Source of the DNA: Gammaproteobacteria bacterium 28-57-27
GTDB taxonomy: Bacteria > Pseudomonadota > Gammaproteobacteria > Halothiobacillales > Halothiobacillaceae
Reading direction: 5' to 3'
DNA: 64,000 nt
Assembly: GCA_002281735.1 (NCBI GenBank)
Contig: NCGK01000010.1
Coordinates: forward strand, 38,479-102,478
Part shown: positions 50,209 to 59,228 of the stretch, one piece after another
Position numbering within the stretch: position 1 is the stretch's first letter
Layout: each line of letters starts with the position of its first letter
Position numbers and translations under genes: made by a program
Notes under the pieces: model-generated
The model's database searches: none
The model's input: only the letters and a program-made list of their open reading frames with translations
What the model was told of the DNA's origin: nothing

Positions 50209-51513
50209 TTATTGCGCAGGCTTAACGACATCAGCAAACGCGGTTGGAACATCCACAACGCTGGCGTTCTCCAGCACGAAGTCCACCACGCGCTCTTCTG
50301 CCGCCATATCTCGCAGGTTTTGCATCAAATCGGCGCGGCTGCGGTAGTAGCTCTTCACTTCTTCCGGGTCTTCGTAGCTGGCTGCGATGACGTCCAGCAT
50401 GGCACTCAAACGTTCAGGCTCAACGCGCAGTTCGCTGCTCTTAACCAACTCAGACACCAACAAGCCAAGCTTCACGCGACGCACCGCTTCACCTTCAAAC
50501 AGCTTGAGCGGCAACTCGCCTTGCGGCGCTCCACGCATTTGCTGGGTGAATTGTTCACGCACCCGCGCAGACTCTTCAGCAACCATGCTCTGTGGCACGG
50601 CAAACTCATTCACCGCCAACAAGCCTTCCATCACTTGTAGCTTCAAGCGACGCTTAATCGCCTGATCCAGTTCACGCGCCATGTTTTTGCGCACTTCCTC
50701 ACGCAATGCCGCAGCACCGCCTTCTTTCACGCCGAAGGCTGCACAAAAGGCATCATCAAGCTCTGGAAGCACGATTTCTTCCACGGCCTTGACCGTGACT
50801 TCAAAGTTGGCTTTTTTACCACGCAGATGCTCGGCGTGGTAATCATCAGGGAAGGTAACTTCAATCGTCTTACTCTCACCAGACGTCATGCCAGCGAGGG
50901 GTGCTTCAAAATCCTTCAGCAAAGCACCTTGACCCAGCGTGATGGGCATATTTTCAGCGGAACCGCCGTCAAACGCTTCGCCATCGATACTGCCTTTGAA
51001 ATCCACCGTCACGCGATCACCGTCTACCGCTGCACGCTCAACTGCTGCAAAGCTGGCGCGTTGCTTACGCAAACTATCGATCATCACATCCACGTCAGCA
51101 TCGCTGATTTCGGTTTGCGGACGCTCGATTTTAATTTCGCTCATCGCGGTCAAGGTGATTTCGGGAAAAACCTCAATTTCGGCCACATAACGCAAGCCTT
51201 CCTCACCTTCAGGCAACTTGAACTCGGTGATGCGTGGCGCGCCCGCAGGGTTCAAAGCCTGCTGCTGCAGAGCTTCGCCATAGGTGCTTTGCACAATGTT
51301 ATCTAACGCTTCTTCGCGTGCTTGTGGCAAATAACGCTGGCGGATGACCTGCGCGGGAACCTTGCCGGGGCGAAAACCATCGACGCGCGCGCGACGACCA
51401 ATTTCTTTCAAGCGCAGCTCGGTGGCTTCATCCAGGCGAGCCGCCGGAACATGAATCGACAAACGGCGCAGCAGGCCTTCCGCAGTTTCCAAAGTTACTT
51501 GCACGTCAAACAC
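50209..51513 (-). CDS. tig: Trigger factor
   Basis: A 434-residue ribosome-bound chaperone and peptidyl-prolyl isomerase. It has the ribosome-binding tail ([20 protein letters not shown]), an FKBP-type domain about 150-240 ([20 protein letters not shown]) and the helical C-terminal domain. Standard length. First gene of tig-clpP; tRNA-Leu lies upstream in the same direction. Confidence 0.97.
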   Translation of the reverse strand: MFDVQVTLETAEGLLRRLSIHVPAARLDEATELRLKEIGRRARVDGFRPGKVPAQVIRQRYLPQAREEALDNIVQSTYGEALQQQALNPAGAPRITEFKLPEGEEGLRYVAEIEVFPEITLTAMSEIKIERPQTEISDADVDVMIDSLRKQRASFAAVERAAVDGDRVTVDFKGSIDGEAFDGGSAENMPITLGQGALLKDFEAPLAGMTSGESKTIEVTFPDDYHAEHLRGKKANFEVTVKAVEEIVLPELDDAFCAAFGVKEGGAAALREEVRKNMARELDQAIKRRLKLQVMEGLLAVNEFAVPQSMVAEESARVREQFTQQMRGAPQGELPLKLFEGEAVRRVKLGLLVSELVKSSELRVEPERLSAMLDVIAASYEDPEEVKSYYRSRADLMQNLRDMAAEERVVDFVLENASVVDVPTAFADVVKPAQ

Positions 51514-51580
51514 CCCAAAAGTACATCATCACAGATAGAAAAAACCCAACACCACATATACGGCATTGGGGTTAAGAATA

Positions 51581-51664
51581 TGGTGCGAAAGGGGGGACTC
51601 GAACCCCCACGCCAGAGGCGCTGGAACCTAAATCCAGTGCGTCTACCAATTCCGCCACTTTCGC
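51581..51664 (-). tRNA. tRNA-Leu(UAG)
   Basis: An 84-nt class II tRNA with encoded CCA. Acceptor GCGAAAG/CTTTCGC, anticodon arm CTGGA-TTTAGGT-TCCAG giving anticodon UAG, T arm GGGGGTTCGAGTCCCCC. It decodes CUA (and, through wobble, other CUN). It is located upstream of tig, a position common in gammaproteobacteria. Confidence 0.96.
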
Positions 51665-51802
51665 AAAAAACATGCACCACACCCCCAAAAAATGAGCCAT
51701 TCGGGTGATCTGGTTTCAATGAGCGCGGCACGATAGCACATTTTTTGTGGATTCATAAGATATAGGCCACTACAACGCTTAAAATTGGACATGGAGGCGG
51801 TG

Positions 51803-52822
51803 ATGACATTCGCGATTCGCGCACTTCAACTTAAACTAAGCCTAGTTCTACCTCAGCGCACAAACACTATGTCTAACACCCCCAGCCCTCCCATTCGCGC
51901 GCAGCTTGATTGCGTTATCGCGCGAGTTTCCGAAGCCCTGATCGGCAAACAGGATCGCATCCGTCTTGCCCTCACTGCCTTATTAGCCGGGGGGCATGTT
52001 TTGCTGGAAGACATTCCTGGTGTGGGCAAGACCACCTTGGCCACGGCCTTGGCGCAAACGCTGGGGCTACAAGCGCATCGATTGCAATTCACCAGTGATT
52101 TACTGCCTGCCGATCTGATCGGTGCGTCCATTTACCAGCCCGCCAGCAGTACGTTCCGCTTCCAGCCAGGGCCTATTTTTGCCCAAGTGCTGCTCGCCGA
52201 CGAGATCAACCGTGCCAGTCCCAAAGCGCAAAGTGCCCTGCTGGAGGCCATGGAAGAACAGCAGGTGAGTGTGGATGGCGTGACGCACCCCTTGCCGCAT
52301 CCTTTTTTCGTCATTGCCACACAAAACCCTATGGAGCAGCATGGCGTTTACCCTCTACCTGAATCCCAGTTGGACCGCTTTTTATTCCGTCTCTCGCTCG
52401 GCTATCCCGACCGCCGCGCCGAAAACCTGATGTTATCCCTGGGCAGTACACGCTCGCTGGCACAGGGACTCAAGCCTTGTCTGAACGTCGACCAAGTGCT
52501 GCATTTGCGCGCACAGGTCAACCTTGTTCACGCCAGCCCGGCGGTGATTGAACACCTGCTCGACCTTTTGAGCGCCAGTCGGCAACACGGTATTTTCGTG
52601 CATGGTCTCTCGCCCCGCGCCGGGCTGGGTTGGCTAAACGCCGCGCGTGCCTGGGCACTATTACATGGCCGCACGCATGTGGAGCCAGAAGATGTGCGCC
52701 AGCTCACTTCACATATCACCGGTCATCGTCTGTTGTTTGCCGACCCCATTCTTGCGCAAAGCCATTCGCATCCGGCGCACTGGCTGCTGGAACGGGTCGC
52801 GCCGCCTGAAAACCTGTCCTGA
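51803..52822 (+). CDS. MoxR-family AAA+ ATPase
   Basis: A 339-residue ATPase. Walker A GGHVLLEDIPGVGKTTLA, Walker B VLLADEINRASPKAQSALLE, sensor 1 FVIATQNPMEQHGVYPLPES, and arginine finger region QLDRFLFRLSLGYPD. MoxR ATPases act as chaperones for partner proteins encoded nearby. The start at 51803 (MTFAIRALQ) has GGAGG 5 bases upstream; a later ATG at 51869 (MSNTPSPP) fits the usual domain start but has no ribosome site. It is followed by DUF58 and transglutaminase genes, the standard three-gene unit. Confidence 0.9.
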   Translation: MTFAIRALQLKLSLVLPQRTNTMSNTPSPPIRAQLDCVIARVSEALIGKQDRIRLALTALLAGGHVLLEDIPGVGKTTLATALAQTLGLQAHRLQFTSDLLPADLIGASIYQPASSTFRFQPGPIFAQVLLADEINRASPKAQSALLEAMEEQQVSVDGVTHPLPHPFFVIATQNPMEQHGVYPLPESQLDRFLFRLSLGYPDRRAENLMLSLGSTRSLAQGLKPCLNVDQVLHLRAQVNLVHASPAVIEHLLDLLSASRQHGIFVHGLSPRAGLGWLNAARAWALLHGRTHVEPEDVRQLTSHITGHRLLFADPILAQSHSHPAHWLLERVAPPENLS

Positions 52823-52831
52823 GAACTTGGC

Positions 52832-53707
52832 ATGAAAGCCCTGCACATCGAACCGCTCGCCCTGCCCTTTTTGGCGCTGGTTCTGGTGCTGCTGTTCGGT
52901 GCGGCGCAATACGCCAACAACCTGGGCTTTTTCTTTGCCTTCTGGCTGACGGCATTGGCCATCGGCGGGCTGATCGGTCTGCGCACACGGCTGGATCGCG
53001 TGCAGGTCAAGCTCGTGCAGATTGACTCCGGCTTTGCCAACACGCCACTGCACATCCAGCTTGAGCTCAGCGGGGCGCAGGGCTTGTGGCTGGACATGGC
53101 GCTGGTGTCGGCAGACGCGACTTTTTCGTCCACAACACGCGACATCCGCCAAAGCGAGAAAAACCAGCCCACGCAACAATTGACACTGCCGCAGCGTCCT
53201 CGCGGCGTCCATCTCGCGGGTAACCTGCGCCTGAGCACACGCGACCACATCGGCTTGTTGCGCGTGACCCGCATCTATCCGCTGGCGGGCAAGCACTGGG
53301 TTTATCCCGCACCACAGGGCGAACGCCCCCTGCCGGATATGGCACGCCCGAATGAAAGCCAGGGACAGGACGATTTTCATGGTCTGCGCAACTATCAGGC
53401 GGGCGATAGCCCCGCACGCATCCACTGGAAATCGCTCGCCAAGTCCAGCCCGGAGCATCCTGTGCTGCGCATCAAGCAATTTGGTAGCGACACTTCGGCG
53501 GAGCCCATACCGCGAGTACTGGATGAAGCCCTGCTGCTGGATCTGCCGCTGGAAGCTCGTTTATCGCAACTGGCCGCCTGGATTCTGCACTGCGAACACC
53601 AGCAGGAACCTTATGCGCTACGCCTGCATAGCCGCCCGGCGACCCAGGCCGGTGTGGGCGATGCGCAGCGCCAACTTTGCCTGCGTCTTTTAGCCGAGGC
53701 CACATGA
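52832..53707 (+). CDS. DUF58-domain membrane protein
   Basis: A 291-residue protein with two N-terminal membrane helices (about 8-25 and 30-48) and a DUF58 core marked by GQDDFHGLRNYQAGDSPARI followed by HWKSLAK. Members work with MoxR ATPases and transglutaminases; the biochemical role is not known. It starts 9 bases after the moxR stop, and its stop overlaps the next ATG by 4 bases. Confidence 0.9.
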   Translation: MKALHIEPLALPFLALVLVLLFGAAQYANNLGFFFAFWLTALAIGGLIGLRTRLDRVQVKLVQIDSGFANTPLHIQLELSGAQGLWLDMALVSADATFSSTTRDIRQSEKNQPTQQLTLPQRPRGVHLAGNLRLSTRDHIGLLRVTRIYPLAGKHWVYPAPQGERPLPDMARPNESQGQDDFHGLRNYQAGDSPARIHWKSLAKSSPEHPVLRIKQFGSDTSAEPIPRVLDEALLLDLPLEARLSQLAAWILHCEHQQEPYALRLHSRPATQAGVGDAQRQLCLRLLAEAT

Positions 53708-55704
53708 GCCTATTCCAACGTAAACAGAGCAAGACCATTGCAGCACCACTTTCGGCGGCCATGCGCCTGCGCGTGCTGCTGATTATTGGCGTGATTTTGC
53801 TGCCACACGCATTGCACCAGCCGCCGCAAATCAGCCTGTGGATTGCGCTGGGCTTCGGCTGGCAATTTCTGCATCTAAAGCAACGCCTACCCGCACCACC
53901 ACGCTTGTTGCTGGTTCTGCTCATGCTGGGCGGCATGGCCTTGGTGTGGGCAAGCCAAAGCACCTTGATCGGGCGCGACGGCGGGGTCAGTTTTATCTTG
54001 ATGCTCACCGCGCTCAAGCTGCTGGAAGCACGCAACCTGCGTGATGCGCGCATGGTGGTGCTCTTGGGCTTGTTTTTATTGTTCACCCTGTTCCTGTTCG
54101 ACCAAAGCCCGTTCACTGCCCTGTGGTCGCTGCTCAGTTTTGCGCTGCTGGTCAGCCTGTTCAACGAGCTGAGTCACAATGCCGAACCGCGCCCGCTGGG
54201 GACGAGCCTGCAATCCAGCCTGCAGCCACTGCTGTGGAGCCTGCCGCTGGCGGTGGTACTGTTCATTATCGTGCCGCGCCCCAGCGCGCCGCTGTTTGGC
54301 CTGCCGCAAACCTCGCAAGCCACCACCGGACTGTCCGACGAGTTGGAGCCCGGCAGCATCAGCCAGCTTTCGCGTTCACCCGAACTGGCTTTCCGTGCCA
54401 GCTTCAACGACCGCGAGCCACAGCGCAATCAGCTCTATTGGCGCGGCCCGGTGTTTTGGGGCTACGACGGCCAACGCTGGGAGCGCCTGCCACCCGAGTT
54501 TGCCCTACTCAGTGACGAACAGCGCACCCGGCGCGTGCAGACTCAGGGCACGCCGCTCGAATACAGCCTGATGCTGGAGCCCACCCATGGCACGATTCTG
54601 CCCGCGCTGGATCGTCCGCTCAGCGCCCCCAGCGGGGCTAATATCCTGGGCGACCACAGCTTGCGTTTCAGGCTGCCACAGGATGCACGCCAGATCATCC
54701 AGCTCAAAAGCGACCCCGAAGCCAAGCTTGATCTTGAATTGCCCGCGCCTTTGCGCCGCCTGAGCCTTGCCATGCCTGCCGCCGATAACCCGCTGTTGCA
54801 GGATCTTGGCGCAAGCTGGCGCACACTGCCGCCACTGGAACGCACTCAACGCGCACTTGAGCATTTCAGGACACAGGCGTTCAGCTACACCCTCGAACCG
54901 CCGTTGCTGTCCGAGCAGGATGGCATGGACGATTTCCTGTTCAATACCCGCGCCGGCTTTTGCGAGCATTACGCCACCTCGTTTGTTCTGCTGATGCGTG
55001 CGGCCGGTCTACCCGCCCGCGTCGTCACGGGCTATTTAGGCGGCGAACGCCACCCGCAAGGCTACTGGATCGTGCGCCAGGGCGATGCGCATGCTTGGGC
55101 AGAAGTCTGGCTGGATGGGCAGGGTTGGGTGCGCATCGACCCCACGGCCAGCGTCGCCCCGGATCGCATTGAAGGCGGCGCAGCTGCGGCTGTGCCCACG
55201 GCAACCGAACAGCTCCCAGGCGCATTACGCCGCGACTTTGGGGTTTTACACCGCGCGCGTTTGCATTGGGATGGCCTGGAAAACCGCTGGAATCGCTGGG
55301 TACTGGGCTTTGATGCCAGCGACCAGCAAAAACTGTTGCAGGCGCTGGGCTGGGTCGGCAATCAAAACCTGCGCCTGTGGGGACTGGTTGTGCTGAGTCT
55401 GGCTCTAAGCCTGATCGCCATCAAACTTGTGCAGCACTGGCGCGCACAACCCAAACGCAGCCCGCAGCAACGCGTTTGGCTCGCGTTTCTAAAACAACTG
55501 CGACAGCGTGGCGTGGAAATCATCCCTAGCGAATCCCCGCGCGCCCTGTTGCAACGCCTGCACAGACAGCGCCCGGAGCTTGCCCCGCTGGCCGCTGAAT
55601 TCACCGAACACTATCTGCGTTGGTGCTATGCGGACGCAGCCGCTGACGCGCAGACCCAAGCCAGACAAGCTCTGGCGCAACTCAAAAAACAAGCCAAACC
55701 ATAA
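53704..55704 (+). CDS. TgpA-type membrane transglutaminase-like protein
   Basis: A 666-residue inner-membrane protein: six or so TM segments in the first 195 residues, a periplasmic region with a transglutaminase core about 400-500, and a last TM about 550-572 with a cytoplasmic tail. The catalytic triad is visible: Cys in NTRAGFCEHYATSF, His in GDAHAWAEVWL, Asp in VRIDPTASV. P. aeruginosa TgpA, essential there, has this layout. The ATG at 53704 overlaps the DUF58 stop; codons from 53677 are rejected as out of place. Confidence 0.92.
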   Translation: MSLFQRKQSKTIAAPLSAAMRLRVLLIIGVILLPHALHQPPQISLWIALGFGWQFLHLKQRLPAPPRLLLVLLMLGGMALVWASQSTLIGRDGGVSFILMLTALKLLEARNLRDARMVVLLGLFLLFTLFLFDQSPFTALWSLLSFALLVSLFNELSHNAEPRPLGTSLQSSLQPLLWSLPLAVVLFIIVPRPSAPLFGLPQTSQATTGLSDELEPGSISQLSRSPELAFRASFNDREPQRNQLYWRGPVFWGYDGQRWERLPPEFALLSDEQRTRRVQTQGTPLEYSLMLEPTHGTILPALDRPLSAPSGANILGDHSLRFRLPQDARQIIQLKSDPEAKLDLELPAPLRRLSLAMPAADNPLLQDLGASWRTLPPLERTQRALEHFRTQAFSYTLEPPLLSEQDGMDDFLFNTRAGFCEHYATSFVLLMRAAGLPARVVTGYLGGERHPQGYWIVRQGDAHAWAEVWLDGQGWVRIDPTASVAPDRIEGGAAAAVPTATEQLPGALRRDFGVLHRARLHWDGLENRWNRWVLGFDASDQQKLLQALGWVGNQNLRLWGLVVLSLALSLIAIKLVQHWRAQPKRSPQQRVWLAFLKQLRQRGVEIIPSESPRALLQRLHRQRPELAPLAAEFTEHYLRWCYADAAADAQTQARQALAQLKKQAKP

Positions 55705-55832
55705 GCCATTGCTAATGCAGCATAAAAACATGCAAAGCGCAGATTTTTATGCGGGGCGTATGATACCGACGCAGCAAAAAACCCAGCGGCCTGCTGAAGT
55801 ACTCGTTTCAAGGGCTCGCCAGGATCAAGCAT

Positions 55833-55929
55833 AGGACTTACGCAAAAGTGTTCCAGCAAGGCAAAGCGCCGAAGACAGTACACTTAGTACGGCGAGGCGC
55901 TTGAACGCCGCTGGGGCGGTTTTGCGTAA
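55833..55929. repeat. MITE-like element with TTACGCAAAA ends, truncated right end
   Basis: Left end AGGACTTACGCAAAA, right end TTTTGCGTAA then unique sequence CGAAG instead of GTCCT. The inner part shares GGCAAAGCGCCG, AGACAGTACAC and GCCGCTGGGGCGG with 21421-21503, plus about 20 bases (TTAGTACGGCGAGGCGCTTG) absent there. Confidence 0.7.
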
Positions 55930-56599
55930 CGAAGTCGCCGTGCGTATTCGTGCTGGTATTTTGCTCATTATCCCTTTGTACATGACACTCACCTTGATCG
56001 ACGCGATCTGGGGTACACGCTGGATTGTGGATGGCAACTCGCTGGTCGACACCTATGAGACCGACTGGGATGGTCACACTATTTACGCGGCGCAGGTCGT
56101 TAAACGCACCTGGGAATACTCGGTACAAACCGGCGTACTGTTCTACGGCCTGTTCGAAATGCTGGCGGGCATGACAGTCTTCACCTCACGCCTGTCCCCC
56201 ACCATCCTGATCTCAACCTTCCTCGCGCGCAAAACGGCACCGGTATGGAAGCCACTCGCGCCGAAACGCTTTGCCTGGAGCATCGGCGCAACCCTGATTG
56301 CCGTCTGCCTCGTATTCTTTAACCCGGTGCCCGTCGCTGACTTTGTCAACGGCCTTGCCGGACAACCGTTACTGCCCGATACCGTAAGCTTTATGCCCTA
56401 CTGGATCCCGCTGATTCTGGTGTGGGTCTGCCTTGGGTTTATGTGGATGGAAAGCGTGCTCGGCTTCTGCGTCGGCTGCAAGGTTCATGCGTTGTTCGTC
56501 AAACTAGGCATCCTCAAAGAAGAGTGCGAGGCTTGTAACAACATTGACTGGGATGAAATTGCGCGGCGCAATGCAGCCAAACAACTGGCGGGCAAATAA
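55901..56599 (+). CDS. DUF4395 membrane protein with repeat-derived N-terminus
   Basis: An integral membrane protein, about 220 residues. Recognisable features of DUF4395: N-terminal NEVAVRIRAGILLI, SPTILISTFLARK, PKRFAWSIGATLIA, and ESVLGFCVGCKVHALFV with a following ECEACNNIDWDEIARRN. The Cys pairs (CVGC, CEAC) suggest redox or metal chemistry, unproven. Membrane segments at about 17-35, 68-88, 118-136, 160-180. No ATG begins the frame: the first 13 codons or so, including a TTG at 55901, lie in the repeat at 55833-55929, and family members normally have a longer native start. The true N-terminus was probably lost to the element, and it may be a damaged gene. Confidence 0.7.
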   Translation: MNAAGAVLRNEVAVRIRAGILLIIPLYMTLTLIDAIWGTRWIVDGNSLVDTYETDWDGHTIYAAQVVKRTWEYSVQTGVLFYGLFEMLAGMTVFTSRLSPTILISTFLARKTAPVWKPLAPKRFAWSIGATLIAVCLVFFNPVPVADFVNGLAGQPLLPDTVSFMPYWIPLILVWVCLGFMWMESVLGFCVGCKVHALFVKLGILKEECEACNNIDWDEIARRNAAKQLAGK

Positions 56600-56950
56600 T
56601 CCGTCCTATAATTCTGGCTCACAATTGTCTGATTTTTTGCACAAGACTCTGGGTGTAGGAGGCTCGTCCCCGAGCCGATGAGCCTGCCCGACACCCTTCG
56701 GTCTCGCTGCGCGATCCAGCGCCGTTGATTCCTCCTCGCTGTCCCTTCCGGCATCCGTGCTGTATCAATTAAGAGCGACATGCGCAAAAATCCATGTTGC
56801 CTGCGGTGAGGGGATAGCAAGGGAAAACAAGGTATCTATCAGTCGCTCCCGCCCCCGCGTGCTGAGGGGTATTCAGCACGCTCTTAAGGTGCGCTTCAGC
56901 TTCGCCATCTAATATCAGCCTTGTACTGTAAAACAAAGCGAGGTTTCAAG
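56600..56950. other. Intergenic region with REP-like motif and palindrome
   Basis: It holds GTGTAGGAGGCTCGTCCCC-GAGCCGATG at 56653-56680, matching 27885-27911, and a 9-bp-arm palindrome at 56857-56881. Otherwise no gene is supported. A minus-strand frame crossing it covers the end of the DUF4395 gene and is rejected. Confidence 0.6.
56857..56881. promoter_or_regulatory. Perfect palindrome upstream of cytochrome gene
   Basis: GCGTGCTGA-GGGGTAT-TCAGCACGC, 70 bases before the ATG of the first cytochrome gene. There is no T-run after it, so an operator or mRNA stem is as likely as a terminator. Confidence 0.4.
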
Positions 56951-57343
56951 ATGCGCACGAGATTCCTGTTGACGACTGCAGTCGTCATGACCCTGATGGG
57001 CTGCGGCGGAGGCGGTGGAGCCACGACCGTCAATGGCGATACCCCGCCCCCCACAGACACTGTGATTACCCCACCTCCCACAGACACTGTGGTTGCCCCG
57101 CCGCCGACCGAAACCGTTATCGCACCGGCGTCCTCCACCGGCCGACTGCTCGCCTCCAACTGCTTCCAGTGCCACGCGACCAATGGCGTGGGTGGTTTCG
57201 AGCGAATCACGGGCGGCGAGGCCGGCGAGGTGTGGGAGTACCGTGGCGAAATCGCCGCCAACGACATTATGGCCGCCCATGCCCAGGGCTACAGCGACGC
57301 CCAACTCAATGCCATCGTGACCTACCTCAACCAGGTGAACTGA
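56951..57343 (+). CDS. Lipoprotein monohaem cytochrome c, paired with fccB
   Basis: A 130-residue exported cytochrome. The signal MRTRFLLTTAVVMTLMGC ends in a lipobox-like LMGC, suggesting a lipid-anchored protein. A linker with three PPPT(D/E)T repeats (about 30-58) is followed by one haem domain with SNCFQCHATNGVGGFERITG and ends AQGYSDAQLNAIVTYLNQVN. A Met in NDIMAAHAQGYS is the probable sixth ligand. This fits the small haem subunit of flavocytochrome c sulfide dehydrogenase or an electron acceptor for it. GAGG lies 7 bases before the ATG. Next is a paralogous cytochrome gene 1 base after the stop. Confidence 0.85.
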   Translation: MRTRFLLTTAVVMTLMGCGGGGGATTVNGDTPPPTDTVITPPPTDTVVAPPPTETVIAPASSTGRLLASNCFQCHATNGVGGFERITGGEAGEVWEYRGEIAANDIMAAHAQGYSDAQLNAIVTYLNQVN

Positions 57344-57344
57344 G

Positions 57345-57734
57345 ATGAGCGCGCCCTCCTGCCTCAACCCAAAGGCATGCTGCACTTCCGGCCTGATCGC
57401 GGCTCTGCTTTCCTTCGCCGCCACTCCCGTGTTCTCTGATGGCCATGCCCCGGCGCTGGGTGCGGGAGCGACCGTCAGCGCCCCAGCCATGCCCGGTCGT
57501 CTGCTCGCCTCCAACTGCTTCCAGTGCCACGCCACCAATGGCGTGGGCGGATTTGACCGGCTGGCCGGACTCGGTGCGAACGAGATCATGGAAGAAATGC
57601 TCGAAAAACGCGCCAAATCCAAGGCCAAGATCATGAGCGTGCACGCGCTCGGCTACAGCCGGGAACAGCTTGAACAACTTTCAGCCTATCTGGCCTCGGT
57701 GCGTACGAACGCTGCGCGCCCATCCAGCCGGTAG
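57345..57734 (+). CDS. Soluble monohaem cytochrome c, paralogue of the upstream gene
   Basis: A 129-residue protein with a signal (SGLIAALLSFAATPVFSDGH) and a single haem site in GRLLASNCFQCHATNGVGGF, which is identical over 20 residues to the preceding cytochrome. Its C-terminal half (KIMSVHALGYSREQLEQLSA) keeps a Met likely to be the sixth ligand. The haem block was duplicated recently. It likely serves as the FccA-type electron acceptor of FccB. Its ATG lies one base past the upstream stop (TGAGATG), so translation is coupled. Confidence 0.85.
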   Translation: MSAPSCLNPKACCTSGLIAALLSFAATPVFSDGHAPALGAGATVSAPAMPGRLLASNCFQCHATNGVGGFDRLAGLGANEIMEEMLEKRAKSKAKIMSVHALGYSREQLEQLSAYLASVRTNAARPSSR

Positions 57735-57823
57735 CACGCCTGGCGCAGTCTATTCAACCCATCCCTGTTCGATGCCGGGTCAGAAAAATCCGGCGTACAG
57801 ACCACCCCTTCCGGAGATAAACA

Positions 57824-59164
57824 ATGAATCGTGAATACTTGAATCGCAGACATTTCTTGAGCCTCTGCCTCGCGGGCGGTGCCATGCTACTCCCCCCCCT
57901 GCTGCGCGGCGACGACGATAACAACGGCGACGGCTCCAACGTGAACTTTGCCCTAGCACAAACCGGTATTACGAACCGTAAGGTCGTCGTGGTCGGCGGC
58001 GGCATGGCCGGTGCCACCGTGGCGAAATACCTGCGCCTGTGGGGCGGCAGCGGACTGGAAGTCACCCTGGTGGAAAAAGACCCCGCCTACGTCTCCAATA
58101 TCATGAGCAATCTAGTGCTGTCCGGCGGGCGCACCCTGTCCAGTCTGAATTACAGCCACGCCAGCCTGACCAGCAAGTATGGCGTCCAGGTTCGCAACGG
58201 CACGGTCGTCGCCATCGACGCCCAGGCTCGCACCCTAACCCTGGCAGACGGCACGAGTCTGCCCTATGACCGCCTCGTGCTTGCGCCAGGCATCCGCTTT
58301 GACGATGCCTACGGCCTCACTCAGGCGGATTACGAGAGCGCCTTCCCGCATGCCTGGCACGCCGGCCCGCAAACCCAGACCCTGCGCGACCAGATCACCG
58401 CTATGCAGAGCGGTGACACCTTCGTCATGACCATTCCGGCCAAGCCCTACCGCTGCCCGCCCGGCCCCTACGAGCGCGCCTGTCTGGTGGCCGACTACCT
58501 GAAGACCTCCGGCAAGAGCGGCTGCAAAGTCGTGGTGCTGGATGAAAACCCCGCCATCCAGGCCGAGCCGCACAACTTCAACCTCGCCTTCACCCAGACC
58601 CATGCTGGCATCATCGACTACCGCCCTGGCGTCAGTGGCATTAAGGTAGACAAGACCACCCGCGCGGTGAGTTTCACCCAAGGCGGCGCGCAACAGGCAT
58701 TGACGGCCAAGGTCATTAACGTCATCCCGCCGCAGCGGGCGGGCACAGTCGTCGATCTGGCCGGGGCCAATAACTCGGGCGGCGGACGCTGGGCCGGAGT
58801 GGACGTGCTCAGCTACGCATCCACCGCCGTGCCGAACATTCACATCATTGGCGACGCCTCCGCCACCACCCAGCCCAAGGCGGGTCATGTGGCCAACCAG
58901 GAAGCCAAGGTCTGCGCCGATGCCATCGTGCGAGCCTTCCTTGGGCAGCAGCCAGACCCCGCACCGGTGACCAACTCGGCTTGCTATTCCCCCATCACCA
59001 ATAGCACCGCGAGCTGGCTGACCGTCGTCTACCAATATGATGGCAACAGCAAGACCATGGTGCCGAGCGGCGCGGGCGTGGTAGAAGCAGCCTCCATCAG
59101 CAGCAAGAACTTCAGCCAGATGAACACCTGGTTCAACACGCTGATGGCGGACAGCTTCGCCTGA
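57824..59164 (+). CDS. fccB: Flavocytochrome c sulfide dehydrogenase, flavoprotein subunit
   Basis: A 446-residue periplasmic FAD enzyme oxidising sulfide to sulfur/polysulfide and passing electrons to c-type cytochromes. It has a Tat signal (NRRHFLSLCLAGGAM) and FAD site KVVVVGGGMAGATVAKYLR. The redox disulfide cysteines are in PYRCPPGPYERAC (Cys211) and NSACYSP (Cys387), and GDASATTQPKAGHVANQEAK marks the second FAD-contact motif. Length is normal for FccB/SoxF. It follows the two cytochrome genes with 89 bases between, consistent with an fccAB operon. This is the best evidence for sulfide oxidation in the window. Confidence 0.93.
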   Translation: MNREYLNRRHFLSLCLAGGAMLLPPLLRGDDDNNGDGSNVNFALAQTGITNRKVVVVGGGMAGATVAKYLRLWGGSGLEVTLVEKDPAYVSNIMSNLVLSGGRTLSSLNYSHASLTSKYGVQVRNGTVVAIDAQARTLTLADGTSLPYDRLVLAPGIRFDDAYGLTQADYESAFPHAWHAGPQTQTLRDQITAMQSGDTFVMTIPAKPYRCPPGPYERACLVADYLKTSGKSGCKVVVLDENPAIQAEPHNFNLAFTQTHAGIIDYRPGVSGIKVDKTTRAVSFTQGGAQQALTAKVINVIPPQRAGTVVDLAGANNSGGGRWAGVDVLSYASTAVPNIHIIGDASATTQPKAGHVANQEAKVCADAIVRAFLGQQPDPAPVTNSACYSPITNSTASWLTVVYQYDGNSKTMVPSGAGVVEAASISSKNFSQMNTWFNTLMADSFA

Positions 59165-59171
59165 GTAGACG

Positions 59172-59201
59172 CTGTATAAAGCTATCCTTGGCTTTATACA
59201 G
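59172..59201 (+). terminator. Hairpin after fccB
   Basis: CTGTATAAAGC-TATCCTTG-GCTTTATACAG, a perfect 11-bp stem 7 bases after the fccB stop; no T-run follows, so termination is uncertain. Confidence 0.5.
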
Positions 59202-59228
59202 ATCGCCTCGACATGCCATCCGTTTCAC

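Noticed and set aside
51495..51731. 78-codon frame across tRNA-Leu
   Set aside because: It reads through the tRNA gene and is a chance frame.
56485..56820. 111-codon minus-strand frame after the DUF4395 gene
   Set aside because: It overlaps the DUF4395 coding region and a REP-like motif; no domain.
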